This document shows positions 16,468 to 25,451 of a DNA stretch of 64,000 nt, one piece after another. Location of the stretch: assembly GCA_025062045.1 (NCBI GenBank), contig JANXAF010000006.1:62326-126325 (forward strand). The letters are read 5' to 3'. A program made the translations under genes and the position numbers. This DNA is from Thermodesulfobacteriota bacterium. GTDB lineage: Bacteria; Desulfobacterota; Syntrophorhabdia; Syntrophorhabdales; JANXAF01. A model generated the notes under the pieces. That model was not told where the DNA came from, did not search any database, and saw only the letters and a list, made by a program, of their open reading frames with translations. Numbering within the stretch: the first letter of the stretch is position 1; each line of letters starts with the position of its first letter.

Positions 16468-17757
16468 TCAGTGTTTAAAAAGTCTCTGGCCGGTGAAAAC
16501 CATAGTCACGTTCCTTTCGTTACACGCTTCTATGACCTCAAAGTCCCTTTCCGAACCTCCCGGTTGAATTACGGCCGTTATACCTTCTTTTATAGCCGCA
16601 TCAACACCATCTCTGAAAGGGAAGAAACCGTCCGACACAAGGACAGAACCCTTAAGTCCTGCACACTCAGCTTTAGCCAATTCTTCAATCTCTAGAAGAT
16701 CCTTCAAGTTTCTTTCCCCTCTTTCTGCCTCAAGTTTAAAAACCGCATAAGGTACGCCGTATTTTTTGAAGACCTCTTTGTCGATAAATTTTTTGTACGC
16801 CTTAAATATCGCTATCTCGACAACTCCAACCCTATCTTGCTCACCTGTCCCAATAGATACTGTCGATTCGTCTTTGACGAATAAAACCGAGTTGGAAGTT
16901 ACCCCTACCTCCACATACCATCCAAAAAGCATATCCTCGTACTCTTTTTCAGTAGGAGGTCTATTAATCTTGTATGTCTTCCCCTTGTACGTGGCTTCGG
17001 CTATTTTAAGATCTTCCTTACTTTTTATTTTGAAAGGCTGGGATTCTTGGACGATAAGCCCGCCGTCTATCAAGGTCTTTATATCAAGGAAGCGTTTGAA
17101 TTTATACTCGTAGAGCCTCTCAATCTCTTCAATTTTCAGAATTCTAAGGTTCTTCCATTTCTTTAAAATGTCTAAAGCCCCTCCCTCATAGTCAGGAGCA
17201 CACACAACTTCAAAGTAATTTCTCGCTACTAGTTCGGCAGTCTCTTTATCAACTGTCCTTGTAAGTACTACCGCCCCACCAAACGCAGCAATTCGGTCAG
17301 CCCAAAATGCTTTGTCAAAAGCTTCTGCGAGGGTCGATCCGTATGCAACTCCGGAAGGATTATTGTGCTTCATGATGGCACAGGCCGGCTTTTTATCCAA
17401 AAATTTTAAAATGTTTAGGGCATTGTCCACATCTGTAAGGTTTATCTTTCCGGGGTGCTTTCCAGTCTGTAACATATCCTCCTCTCTTATCTTACTTACA
17501 AGTCCCCTTTCAGGATCGAAAAACCGAACATCCCCAAGAATCACGTTACCGTTTATAAGCTCATAAAGGGCTGCGGGCTGGTCCGGATTTTCTCCGTACC
17601 TTAAGCCCCGTTCCACATTCAATTTTTCGTCCTCGTCGTAAATGTTCCATGTCCTTTTTCTGAATATAAGCTTCTGACCTCCAATGTCGATGGTTATGGT
17701 TTCAGGGAAGTTGTCCTTTACTATCTTTCTGTACATGCTTTTTATTTCCATTTCCAT
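16468..17757 (-). CDS. Stand-alone AICAR transformylase (PurH transformylase domain only)
   Basis: A 429-residue protein matching the C-terminal formyltransferase half of bifunctional PurH. It has the LRYGENPDQPAALYE motif (52-66), the catalytic KHNNPSG (130-136), an AAFGGAVVLTR strand, SVLVSDGFFPFRDGVD and AVIQPGGSERD, and ends TGQRLFKH. The N-terminal IMP cyclohydrolase domain (about 190 residues) is absent, replaced by a 40-residue leader. The cyclohydrolase must therefore be a separate protein elsewhere, as is known for some anaerobes with split PurH. It catalyses the ninth step of purine synthesis. It follows transketolase by seven bases. Confidence 0.9.
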   Translation of the reverse strand: MEMEIKSMYRKIVKDNFPETITIDIGGQKLIFRKRTWNIYDEDEKLNVERGLRYGENPDQPAALYELINGNVILGDVRFFDPERGLVSKIREEDMLQTGKHPGKINLTDVDNALNILKFLDKKPACAIMKHNNPSGVAYGSTLAEAFDKAFWADRIAAFGGAVVLTRTVDKETAELVARNYFEVVCAPDYEGGALDILKKWKNLRILKIEEIERLYEYKFKRFLDIKTLIDGGLIVQESQPFKIKSKEDLKIAEATYKGKTYKINRPPTEKEYEDMLFGWYVEVGVTSNSVLFVKDESTVSIGTGEQDRVGVVEIAIFKAYKKFIDKEVFKKYGVPYAVFKLEAERGERNLKDLLEIEELAKAECAGLKGSVLVSDGFFPFRDGVDAAIKEGITAVIQPGGSERDFEVIEACNERNVTMVFTGQRLFKH

Positions 17758-17764
17758 CCTCCTC

Positions 17765-19663
17765 TTAGAGCCTTGAAAATTCTCGTCTAATTGCTTCCGT
17801 CATGGAATTTACATCAAGACTCTCATAAGTGAGAGTCTCCTCCGTATCACCAGAAACTCCGTACTTTTTTACACCGAAGGAGATAAACTTTCCTCTAAAT
17901 CCTTCCTCAAGGAAAAATTTGCAAAGGACCTGAGCTATGCCGGTATTTACGTTGTGATCCTCGTACGTTATCACAAGGGGAAACGAAATAAAACGTTTAA
18001 ACGTGTCTCTGTCGACTTCAAGGACACAGGGCATGTTGACTACGGCAAGTGATATACCGTGTTTCTCTAAATTTTTCCTTATCCTTATTGCCCGGTCAAC
18101 CATCCCTCCGTAAGTTATTAGAACCGCATCTTTGCCGTCTCGCACAATGTCTGCTTTGCCGTATTCAAACTCGTACGAATCACCGTATAGGGGCCTTCCA
18201 TCCTCAGAGTAAATGACGGGCCATCTACTTCTGCCCATGGCCACTATAAAGTTACCGGGTCTACTTGCGACGTATCTTATCACTCTGTCTGTCTGGTTTG
18301 GATCGCAGGGAACAATCACTCTGTAACTGAAAAGATTGCGGGCGAGTCCTATGTAGTCGATACACTGGTGAGTCTTTCCATCCTGTCCTACATCGAGACC
18401 TACGTGTGTAAGGATGAGCTTGAGATTCGTTCCGTTTATGTCGTTTAACCTATGCTGATTGTAAGTCTCGTCTATCCCGAATACCCCAAAATCGGCAAAA
18501 AATGTGAGAATCCCCGTAATCGAGACGGCCCCGGCTAACGTTGCGGTACTATGTTCCTGGATTCCACACTGAAAGAAGTAATCTGGATACGCCTTGGAAA
18601 AATCTACAGTTTTAACCGATGGTGCGAGATCGCAGTCAAAAACCGAAACGTACCTGCCGTATGGGATATTTCTGTCCGCAATGTCTTTTAAGGCCCGACC
18701 AAACGCCGTTCTATTGTCGATCTTCTCTTCTTCGTGGTAAGTGAAAGGTTTCCCGACATCGTACCTTTGAAAATCCTCTTTTTCGAGTTTGATCTCGAAG
18801 GACCAACATCCCTTCCTTTTTTCCCTGTATTCCTCAAGGTCATCATGGATGCCCAAAATTCTTATGGCTTCTCTGTACTCTTCTTCCGTAAGCGGAGTAC
18901 CATGGTATTTTTCATTGTTTTCCATAAAAGGAACACCTTTACCCATTACTGTATGCGCCAGAATGCAAACCGGGTTTTCTATCTCTAGTGATCTTTTTAT
19001 TGCCGTGTATATCTCTTTGTGATCATGCCCATCTACTTCTAGGACATCCCATCCGTCGGAAAGGTAGTTTTCCACGATATTTTGAGGCATAACCTTATCG
19101 ATCCTGCCACAAATTTGGAGTTTGTTGTAATCTATTATGACTCTGATGTTGTTAAGGCCGTACTTAACGGCGAATCTCCTTGCCTCTGAAACCTGACCTT
19201 TTTGTTGTTCCCCGTCACTCATAATCACAAAGACGTTAATATTCTCTTTTTTGAGCTTTGAAGCTAAAGCGAACCCACAACCCGCAGAAAGCCCCTGACC
19301 CAGATTGCCCGTGGACCAGTCTATAAATGGGATACCCCTTATAACGTGACCTTCGTAGGGACTTCCACCTTTTCTAAAAAAAGCGATGACCTCGTCAAGG
19401 GGAAGATATCCTGTGCGGGCTAGGGCCGCGTAAACTCCTGGCGATGTGTGACCGTGGCTTACCACTATCCTGTCTCTCGGGGATTCCGTAAGTTTTGCGT
19501 ACGAAAAAAGAACTATGTAAATGTCGACTGATGACATTGAACCACCGGGATGCCCAGATTTGGCTAAGGTTGTCATTTTGAGTATGTCACCCCTTGCTAA
19601 GCGGGCAAGTTCTGCAAGACGCAAGCATTCGGCATCGGACAATGAATCTTTATCAAACATCAC
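17765..19663 (-). CDS. tkt: Transketolase
   Basis: A 632-residue single-chain thiamine-diphosphate enzyme of the non-oxidative pentose phosphate pathway. It has the N-terminal KSGHPGGSMSSVDIY motif, STGNLGQGLSAG, and the ThDP-binding region SDGEQQKGQVSEA ending in IDYNK. The pyrimidine domain carries IQEHSTATLAGAVS with the catalytic Glu, and a FADFGVFGIDE stretch. Its overlap with nth is 4 bp (ATGA). Confidence 0.95.
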   Translation of the reverse strand: MMFDKDSLSDAECLRLAELARLARGDILKMTTLAKSGHPGGSMSSVDIYIVLFSYAKLTESPRDRIVVSHGHTSPGVYAALARTGYLPLDEVIAFFRKGGSPYEGHVIRGIPFIDWSTGNLGQGLSAGCGFALASKLKKENINVFVIMSDGEQQKGQVSEARRFAVKYGLNNIRVIIDYNKLQICGRIDKVMPQNIVENYLSDGWDVLEVDGHDHKEIYTAIKRSLEIENPVCILAHTVMGKGVPFMENNEKYHGTPLTEEEYREAIRILGIHDDLEEYREKRKGCWSFEIKLEKEDFQRYDVGKPFTYHEEEKIDNRTAFGRALKDIADRNIPYGRYVSVFDCDLAPSVKTVDFSKAYPDYFFQCGIQEHSTATLAGAVSITGILTFFADFGVFGIDETYNQHRLNDINGTNLKLILTHVGLDVGQDGKTHQCIDYIGLARNLFSYRVIVPCDPNQTDRVIRYVASRPGNFIVAMGRSRWPVIYSEDGRPLYGDSYEFEYGKADIVRDGKDAVLITYGGMVDRAIRIRKNLEKHGISLAVVNMPCVLEVDRDTFKRFISFPLVITYEDHNVNTGIAQVLCKFFLEEGFRGKFISFGVKKYGVSGDTEETLTYESLDVNSMTEAIRREFSRL

Positions 19664-20289
19664 TTCTCTCCTTTTATGAAGAAATTACAGCTATTTTTCA
19701 GCTCACATCTGTTACATTCAGGTTTTCTAGCCTTACAAACGTACCTTCCATGAAGGATAAGGAGTAAAGAGAGGTCTAACCATCTATCCCTAGGCACTTT
19801 CTTTTTCAGATCGATCTCTATTCTTTCCGGATCTTCAAAATCGGTAAGACCGATTCTATTCGCTACCCTTTTTACGTGAGTATCTACAATGAGAGCCGGT
19901 TTCTTATAAGCGCAACCCACTATCATGTTGGCTGACTTTCTTCCAATCCCTTTCACACTCGCAAGGAGATCTATATCTTCGGGTACCTTTCCGGAAAAAC
20001 GGATTTTTATCTCTTCCGCAATGTTTTTCAGCGTCTTCGCTTTGTTTCTGAAAAATCCCGTAGGTTTTATGTCCTCTTCTAGTTCCTCGATCTTAACAGC
20101 AATGTAATCATCGAGTGATCTGTACTTTTTAAACAATTTTTCAGTTACCTTATTTACCCTCTCGTCAGTGCACTGGGCTGAAAGAACCGTTGCCACAGTA
20201 AGTTCCAAAGGATTCGAAAAGTTAAGTTCACACCTCGGTTCTCCGTGCATATTTTTAAGTCGTTCTATGAGTTCTTCTACGTTTTTCAT
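19660..20289 (-). CDS. nth: Endonuclease III
   Basis: A 209-residue DNA glycosylase/AP lyase for oxidised pyrimidines. The helix-hairpin-helix VKGIGRKSANMIVG includes the catalytic Lys118, and VDTHVKR the catalytic Asp136. A [4Fe-4S] site is complete: C185, C192, C195, C201 (CX6CX2CX5C). The gene overlaps polX upstream and transketolase downstream by four bases each, so a repair pair is embedded in a metabolic operon. Confidence 0.96.
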   Translation of the reverse strand: MKNVEELIERLKNMHGEPRCELNFSNPLELTVATVLSAQCTDERVNKVTEKLFKKYRSLDDYIAVKIEELEEDIKPTGFFRNKAKTLKNIAEEIKIRFSGKVPEDIDLLASVKGIGRKSANMIVGCAYKKPALIVDTHVKRVANRIGLTDFEDPERIEIDLKKKVPRDRWLDLSLLLILHGRYVCKARKPECNRCELKNSCNFFIKGEK

Positions 20290-22010
20290 AGGCTGTTTTT
20301 TCTCTTTTTCAAGAAAAACTCCCTCAGTTCAGAAGAACTTCTTGTGTTTAAAACGTCTTTTTTTTCGAGCCATCCCTTTCTCGCAATGGCCACACCGTAC
20401 GCCAAATCCGTAAGCTCGGTTTTAGAGTGGGCGTCGGGATTTATGGAAATCAAAATCCCATTCGATTTTGTCATCTTCAAATAGCGCCAGTCCATATCTA
20501 GTCTATAAGGACTGGAGTTAAGTTCTATCACAATCCCCCTTTCTTTTGCAGTCCTTAAAATCTCCTCCATATCGACGGCATATCCTTTCCTTGATAGAAG
20601 AAGTCTCCCTGTTGGATGGCCGAGCATTGTCACATAAGGATTTTCAAGGGCCTTTTTTATCCTTTCTGTCTGTTCTTTAATTCCGAGATTGAAATGGGAA
20701 TGTACCGAAGCAATAACAAAGTCAAAATTTCTTAAGATTTCTGGAGGGTAATCTAGACTTCCGTCAGGCAGAATGTCACTCTCAATGCCTTTAAAGACAT
20801 AAAAGCTTTCCTCCTTCCTATTTATCTCGTCTATGATCTCCCACTGCCTCTTTAAATCCTCAACTTTTAAACCCCTCGCATAATAAGCGCTTCTACTGTG
20901 ATCGCTTATACCCACATACTCCATTCCCATTTTTTTGCAGAACTCGATAATCTTCTCTATTGGATCGATCCCGTCACTAAAGTCAGAATGGACATGAAAG
21001 AGACCTTTTATGTCCTCTTCTTTTACAAGCTCAGGAAGACCATTCTTTTTTGCCGCTTCTAGCTCTCCCATATCTTCTCGAAGCTCTGGAGGTATAAACT
21101 GGAGCCCTATAAAATTGTAAATCTCCTCTTCCGTATTTAAGGTGATCAGTTTTTCGCCATTTGTGATCGAAGATGGATTAAGACTGAGACCTTCATTTTT
21201 GAAATGGGCTTTCAATTTTTTTATGTGGTTTTCGCTACCTGTCAGATGAAGCAAAAGATGTGCATACTCGGGTGGAGCTGCTATTCTTATCTCCACGTTA
21301 ATTCCCGAAACTGTTTTAAAAACGGCTGAGTTTTCATCTTCAAATATTAGGCCCTGGATTAAGGGGAGCCTCAATAGGTATTCGATTACTTTCTCTTTTG
21401 ATTCTCCCCCAACAAGAACATCTATATCCCTTACAGTTTCTTTTCTTCTACGGATGCTCCCACAAATCTCAACACGGCATAGAGGGAAACGCTCTTTTAA
21501 AATCTCCTTTAGCATTAAAGCTCTCGGTTCAGCATCCACTAGCAAGAACTCATTTTGGTGCTTTTTTAGGAATTCTATACCCGCCAGTATTTTCTCTTGC
21601 GTTTTTTTTCCAAAACCGAAAAGGGTCATCAATCGGTTCTCTTTGATAGCGTATTCCAGTTCTCCCAGGTTCGTTATCCCGAGTTTCTCGTAAATTACTC
21701 TTATCCTTTTCGGACCTAGGTGGGGAACCTTCATAAGCTCAAGGATAGAGGGAGGAAATTCTCTTTTTAACTCTTCATAAAGAGAGATAGTTCCCCTTTC
21801 GTAATACTCTTCTATTTTTCTCGAGAGGCCCTCCCCTATCCCTTCTATCTTTTTAAGCCGCCCTTCAATTATGAGTTCCTCGAGATTGTCAATTTGAGAA
21901 AGTACTTTTGCCGCATTCTGATAAGCCCTAACCTTATAGGGGTTTTCCCCTTTTATCTCCAAAAGAGCCGCGATCTCTTCGAAAATAAGAGGAAGAGCCG
22001 TAAGATTCAC
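20286..22010 (-). CDS. polX: DNA polymerase/3'-5' exonuclease PolX
   Basis: A 574-residue bacterial family X polymerase with the usual fusion. An N-terminal helix-hairpin-helix region (LKIEGIGEGLSRKIEEY) is followed by a nucleotidyltransferase palm with GSIRRRKETVRDIDVLV. A C-terminal PHP phosphoesterase domain begins GLFHVHSDFSDGIDP and contains GISDHSRSAYYA and SVHSHFNL metal-binding motifs. It fills short gaps in base excision repair, and the coupled nth gene supports that role. The start at 22010 is an ATG next to the tig promoter region on the other strand. Confidence 0.94.
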   Translation of the reverse strand: MNLTALPLIFEEIAALLEIKGENPYKVRAYQNAAKVLSQIDNLEELIIEGRLKKIEGIGEGLSRKIEEYYERGTISLYEELKREFPPSILELMKVPHLGPKRIRVIYEKLGITNLGELEYAIKENRLMTLFGFGKKTQEKILAGIEFLKKHQNEFLLVDAEPRALMLKEILKERFPLCRVEICGSIRRRKETVRDIDVLVGGESKEKVIEYLLRLPLIQGLIFEDENSAVFKTVSGINVEIRIAAPPEYAHLLLHLTGSENHIKKLKAHFKNEGLSLNPSSITNGEKLITLNTEEEIYNFIGLQFIPPELREDMGELEAAKKNGLPELVKEEDIKGLFHVHSDFSDGIDPIEKIIEFCKKMGMEYVGISDHSRSAYYARGLKVEDLKRQWEIIDEINRKEESFYVFKGIESDILPDGSLDYPPEILRNFDFVIASVHSHFNLGIKEQTERIKKALENPYVTMLGHPTGRLLLSRKGYAVDMEEILRTAKERGIVIELNSSPYRLDMDWRYLKMTKSNGILISINPDAHSKTELTDLAYGVAIARKGWLEKKDVLNTRSSSELREFFLKKRKNSL

Positions 22011-22063
22011 GGGCTAAAATAATATATGGGCATAGCCACTTTGTCAACAAAGAGGGATCCTGC

Positions 22064-22093
22064 TTGATATAGGGAAGGTTTATCCGGTATAAT
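22064..22093 (+). promoter_or_regulatory. Promoter of tig-clpP-clpX
   Basis: TTGATA (22064-22069) and a perfect TATAAT (22088-22093), 18-base spacer. Transcription from about 22100 leaves a short leader before the tig ribosome site. Confidence 0.65.
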
Positions 22094-22118
22094 TAGGGCG
22101 CCAAAAATGGAGGATGGA

Positions 22119-23384
22119 GTGAAAGTCTCGCTTATCGATGTCGACAAAACGACAAAAAGAATAGAGGTCATTCTTCCCAAGGAGAAGGTTCAAGACATAA
22201 GGGAAAAGACGATTGATGAGATAAGAAAAAAAGTCAGGATAAGAGGATTTAGACCGGGGAAGGTTCCCCGCGCGTTGGTACTCAGTTATTATTCTGATCT
22301 GATCGAAGAAGAGACAAAAAGGAAGGTCATAGATGAGACCATAAGTTCTGCTCTGGAAAAGGCCAATGTCGATCCACTTGTGAGACCGATAGTCGATTTC
22401 ATCGAAACGGAGGACGGTGAAGGTTATGTCATGGATTGTGAGGTAATTCCTGAATTGGAGATCAAAGAATACAAGGGCATTGAGGTAGAGGTAAAAAAGG
22501 CCGATGTAAAAGATGACGAGATAGTAGAAAGATTGGAAAGCTTAAGAAACATGCACGCCTTAATAAGGGAAAAAGAAAAAGACGATCAAGCTAGATTTGG
22601 AGACGTGGCTATAATAAAGTATCGGGGTTATCTTGACGGCAAACCATTAAAAGAGGCAGGAACGGACTTCTATCCACTTGAGCTCGGCAAAGGTATGTTT
22701 TTGCCAGAATTTGAAAATGCGATAGTAGGGATGAAAAAAGGGGAGGAAAGGGACGTAGAGATAGATTTTCCTTTGGATTACCCAGATAAAGAAGTGGCCG
22801 GTAAAAGAGTTCTTTTTAAGGTGACCTTAAAGGAATTGAAGGAAAAGGTTCTGCCAGAGCTTTCAGATGAATTCGCCAAGGATTTGAGTTTTCAAAACCT
22901 GGAGGCACTCAAGGAAGGGATTAAAGAGTCAATTAAAAAGGAAAAGGAAGCACTAAGAAGGGAATACATATATAGGACGGTAATCGACAAGATTCTAGAC
23001 GGAATTGAGATTCCCATTCCGCCTCGTTATCTGAATAAGAGAATCGAAGACGTTCTCGAGGACTTCAAGGAGAAAACGAAGGACAGTAATTTGCTCAAAG
23101 AGGAGGAGGAAAAGCTAAGGGAAGAGGTGGAAAGGAGGGTAAAAGAGGAGCTAAAAGAAGAGATTGTCCTCATAAACGTGGCAAAAAAGGAAGCGATAGA
23201 AGTAAGCGACGAGGAACTGATTTCCGAGATAAAAAAGATAGCAGATGAGATGAAACGGTCCTACGAAGAGGTGAGGTCATTCTTTGAAAAAAATGGACTT
23301 CTGGGTTATATTAGAAGTAAAGTTCTTTTGAGGAAAACAAAGGATTTTCTTATCGAACAGGCTCAACCCAAGGAGATACCATGA
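22119..23384 (+). CDS. tig: Trigger factor
   Basis: A ribosome-bound peptidyl-prolyl isomerase chaperone. It has an N-terminal ribosome-binding domain with the GFRPGKVPR signature, a central FKBP-like domain ([37 protein letters not shown]) and a helical C-terminal domain. An upstream ATG at 22107 is possible (425 residues), but GTG at 22119 sits five bases after GGAGG and gives the family's usual VKVSLIDVD start (421 residues), so I prefer it. The stop overlaps clpP by four bases. Confidence 0.95.
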   Translation: MKVSLIDVDKTTKRIEVILPKEKVQDIREKTIDEIRKKVRIRGFRPGKVPRALVLSYYSDLIEEETKRKVIDETISSALEKANVDPLVRPIVDFIETEDGEGYVMDCEVIPELEIKEYKGIEVEVKKADVKDDEIVERLESLRNMHALIREKEKDDQARFGDVAIIKYRGYLDGKPLKEAGTDFYPLELGKGMFLPEFENAIVGMKKGEERDVEIDFPLDYPDKEVAGKRVLFKVTLKELKEKVLPELSDEFAKDLSFQNLEALKEGIKESIKKEKEALRREYIYRTVIDKILDGIEIPIPPRYLNKRIEDVLEDFKEKTKDSNLLKEEEEKLREEVERRVKEELKEEIVLINVAKKEAIEVSDEELISEIKKIADEMKRSYEEVRSFFEKNGLLGYIRSKVLLRKTKDFLIEQAQPKEIP

Positions 23385-23965
23385 CCCTAATTCCCATAGT
23401 CATTGAAAGGGATGGAAGAGGAGAAAGGGCATACGATATATATTCCCGCCTTTTAAAAGAGCGCATAATCTTTCTTGGCACACCTATAGATGACCAGACG
23501 GCGAATGTTGTGATAGCCCAGTTACTTTTTTTAGAGTCTGAGGACCCAGAAAAAGATATTTACCTTTACATCAATTCGCCTGGAGGATACATAACGAGTG
23601 GGCTTGCCATATACGATACCATGCAGTACATAAAGCCTAACGTATCAACCATCTGCATAGGACAGGCTGCGTCCATGGCGGCGGTACTCCTTGCAGGTGG
23701 AGAAAAGGGTAAAAGGTATGCTCTACCAAATTCCAGGATACTTATCCATCAGCCATTAGGGGCATTTCAGGGTCAGGCAACCGACATCGATATTCAGGCG
23801 AAAGAGATTTTAAGAATGAAAGATAGAATAAACAGAATTCTAACTAAACATACGGGTCAGCCTCTCGAAAAGATAGCGCGGGATACCGAAAGGGATTTTT
23901 ACATGAGTGCCGAGCAGGCTCTCGAATACGGAATTATCGATAAGATCGTGGAGAAGAGGCAATGA
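23381..23965 (+). CDS. clpP: ATP-dependent Clp protease proteolytic subunit
   Basis: A 194-residue serine peptidase with catalytic triad S98 (GQAASMAAV), H123 (RILIHQPLG) and D172 (ERDFYMS). It forms the tetradecameric chamber fed by ClpX or ClpA. It is coupled by ATGA overlaps to tig and clpX, the conserved tig-clpP-clpX order. Confidence 0.98.
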   Translation: MTLIPIVIERDGRGERAYDIYSRLLKERIIFLGTPIDDQTANVVIAQLLFLESEDPEKDIYLYINSPGGYITSGLAIYDTMQYIKPNVSTICIGQAASMAAVLLAGGEKGKRYALPNSRILIHQPLGAFQGQATDIDIQAKEILRMKDRINRILTKHTGQPLEKIARDTERDFYMSAEQALEYGIIDKIVEKRQ

Positions 23966-25221
23966 GCATGATAAGAAGAAATAACGGAAGAACGATGAAG
24001 TTACATTGCTCGTTCTGTGGAAAAAGCCAGGATGAGGTAAAGAAGCTTATTGCGGGGCCTTTGGTTTACATATGTGATGAGTGTGTGGAGCTCTGTAACG
24101 AGATTATTAAGGAGGAGATGAAAAAAGAAAAGTTCGAGTACATAAGGACGTCGATACCAAAGCCCCACGAGATTATGAAGCAGCTCGATGAATACGTTGT
24201 TGGACAGGAATACGCAAAAAAGATCCTTTCAGTTGCGGTCTATAACCATTACAAAAGGATAGAATCGAAAGCCACAGGTGACGATGTGGAAATCCAAAAA
24301 AGCAATATCCTCCTTATTGGACCTACAGGCTCAGGAAAGACCCTCCTTGCCAAAACACTTGCAAAGATTCTCCACGTTCCCTTTACCATAGCTGATGCCA
24401 CAACCTTGACCGAGGCCGGATATGTTGGAGAGGACGTGGAAAACATAATTCTGTACTTGCTACAGGCAGCGGATTACAACATAGAGAAGGCTGAGAAAGG
24501 GATCGTTTACATAGATGAGATCGACAAGATTTCCAGGAAAAGTGACAGTCCATCAATAACGAGGGATGTATCTGGGGAAGGTGTTCAGCAGGCCCTATTA
24601 AAGATAATAGAGGGTACGATAGCAAATGTACCGCCAAAGGGTGGGAGAAAGCATCCGCAGCAGGATTACATAAAAGTCGATACTACTAACATCCTTTTTA
24701 TATGTGGCGGGGCTTTCATCGGGATAGAAAACATCATTGCAAATAGGATAGGCAAAAAAAGCATAGGTTTTGGTGCGGAGGTTGAAGGTGGCAGGAATAA
24801 AAGGTATTCCGAACTTATACGGGAGATTCAGCCAGAAGATCTCATAAAATATGGTTTGATACCGGAGTTTGTTGGAAGGCTCCCAATCATTGCCCCCCTC
24901 GATGAACTTACAGAGGACCAGCTTGTGGAGATATTGAAAACCCCAAAGAATGCTATTGTCAAGCAGTATAAAAAGTTATTTGAGCTCGACAATGTGACTT
25001 TAACATTCACTGAAGGTGCCTTAAGAGCAATAGCAAGAGAGGCAATGAAGAAAAAGACAGGGGCTCGTGGACTCAGAGCCATTATGGAAAAAGTGATGCT
25101 CGACGTGATGTACGAGATTCCCTCTCTTCCCAATGTCAGGGAGTGCGTAATCAACGAGGATACCATACTTAACAAAGAGCGGCCCATAATGATATATGAG
25201 GAAAAGGCTGAGATCGCATAG
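23962..25221 (+). CDS. clpX: ATP-dependent Clp protease ATP-binding subunit ClpX
   Basis: A 419-residue AAA+ unfoldase. The N-terminal zinc-binding domain has [11 protein letters not shown] and [11 protein letters not shown]; Walker A is [12 protein letters not shown], Walker B is [11 protein letters not shown], and the GYVGEDVE pore loop is present. ATG at 23962 overlaps the clpP stop; a second ATG at 23968 is possible. It is the last gene before a tRNA pair. Confidence 0.98.
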   Translation: MSMIRRNNGRTMKLHCSFCGKSQDEVKKLIAGPLVYICDECVELCNEIIKEEMKKEKFEYIRTSIPKPHEIMKQLDEYVVGQEYAKKILSVAVYNHYKRIESKATGDDVEIQKSNILLIGPTGSGKTLLAKTLAKILHVPFTIADATTLTEAGYVGEDVENIILYLLQAADYNIEKAEKGIVYIDEIDKISRKSDSPSITRDVSGEGVQQALLKIIEGTIANVPPKGGRKHPQQDYIKVDTTNILFICGGAFIGIENIIANRIGKKSIGFGAEVEGGRNKRYSELIREIQPEDLIKYGLIPEFVGRLPIIAPLDELTEDQLVEILKTPKNAIVKQYKKLFELDNVTLTFTEGALRAIAREAMKKKTGARGLRAIMEKVMLDVMYEIPSLPNVRECVINEDTILNKERPIMIYEEKAEIA

Positions 25222-25222
25222 A

Positions 25223-25251
25223 TTGATTAGTTTCGCCAAACTTGGTATATT
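25223..25251 (+). promoter_or_regulatory. Promoter of the tRNA-Val/tRNA-Asp pair
   Basis: TTGATT (25223-25228) and TATATT (25246-25251), 17-base spacer. It starts immediately after the clpX stop and lies 11 bp before tRNA-Val. Confidence 0.55.
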
Positions 25252-25262
25252 AAGTTCCACCT

Positions 25263-25337
25263 GGGCGGGTAGCTCAGTGGGAGAGCATCGGCCTTACAAG
25301 CCGGGGGCCGGAGGTTCAAACCCTCTCCCGCCTACCA
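25263..25337 (+). tRNA. tRNA-Val (anticodon UAC)
   Basis: A complete cloverleaf of 75 bases including encoded CCA. The acceptor GGGCGGG pairs with CCCGCCT. The anticodon stem TCGGC/GCCGG encloses CTTACAA (anticodon TAC), and the T arm is GGAGG-TTCAAAC-CCTCT. Confidence 0.96.
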
Positions 25338-25358
25338 TACTCCCAGTAGGGTATATGC

Positions 25359-25437
<79 letters not shown>

Positions 25438-25451
25438 TAAAAAGGACGTTG

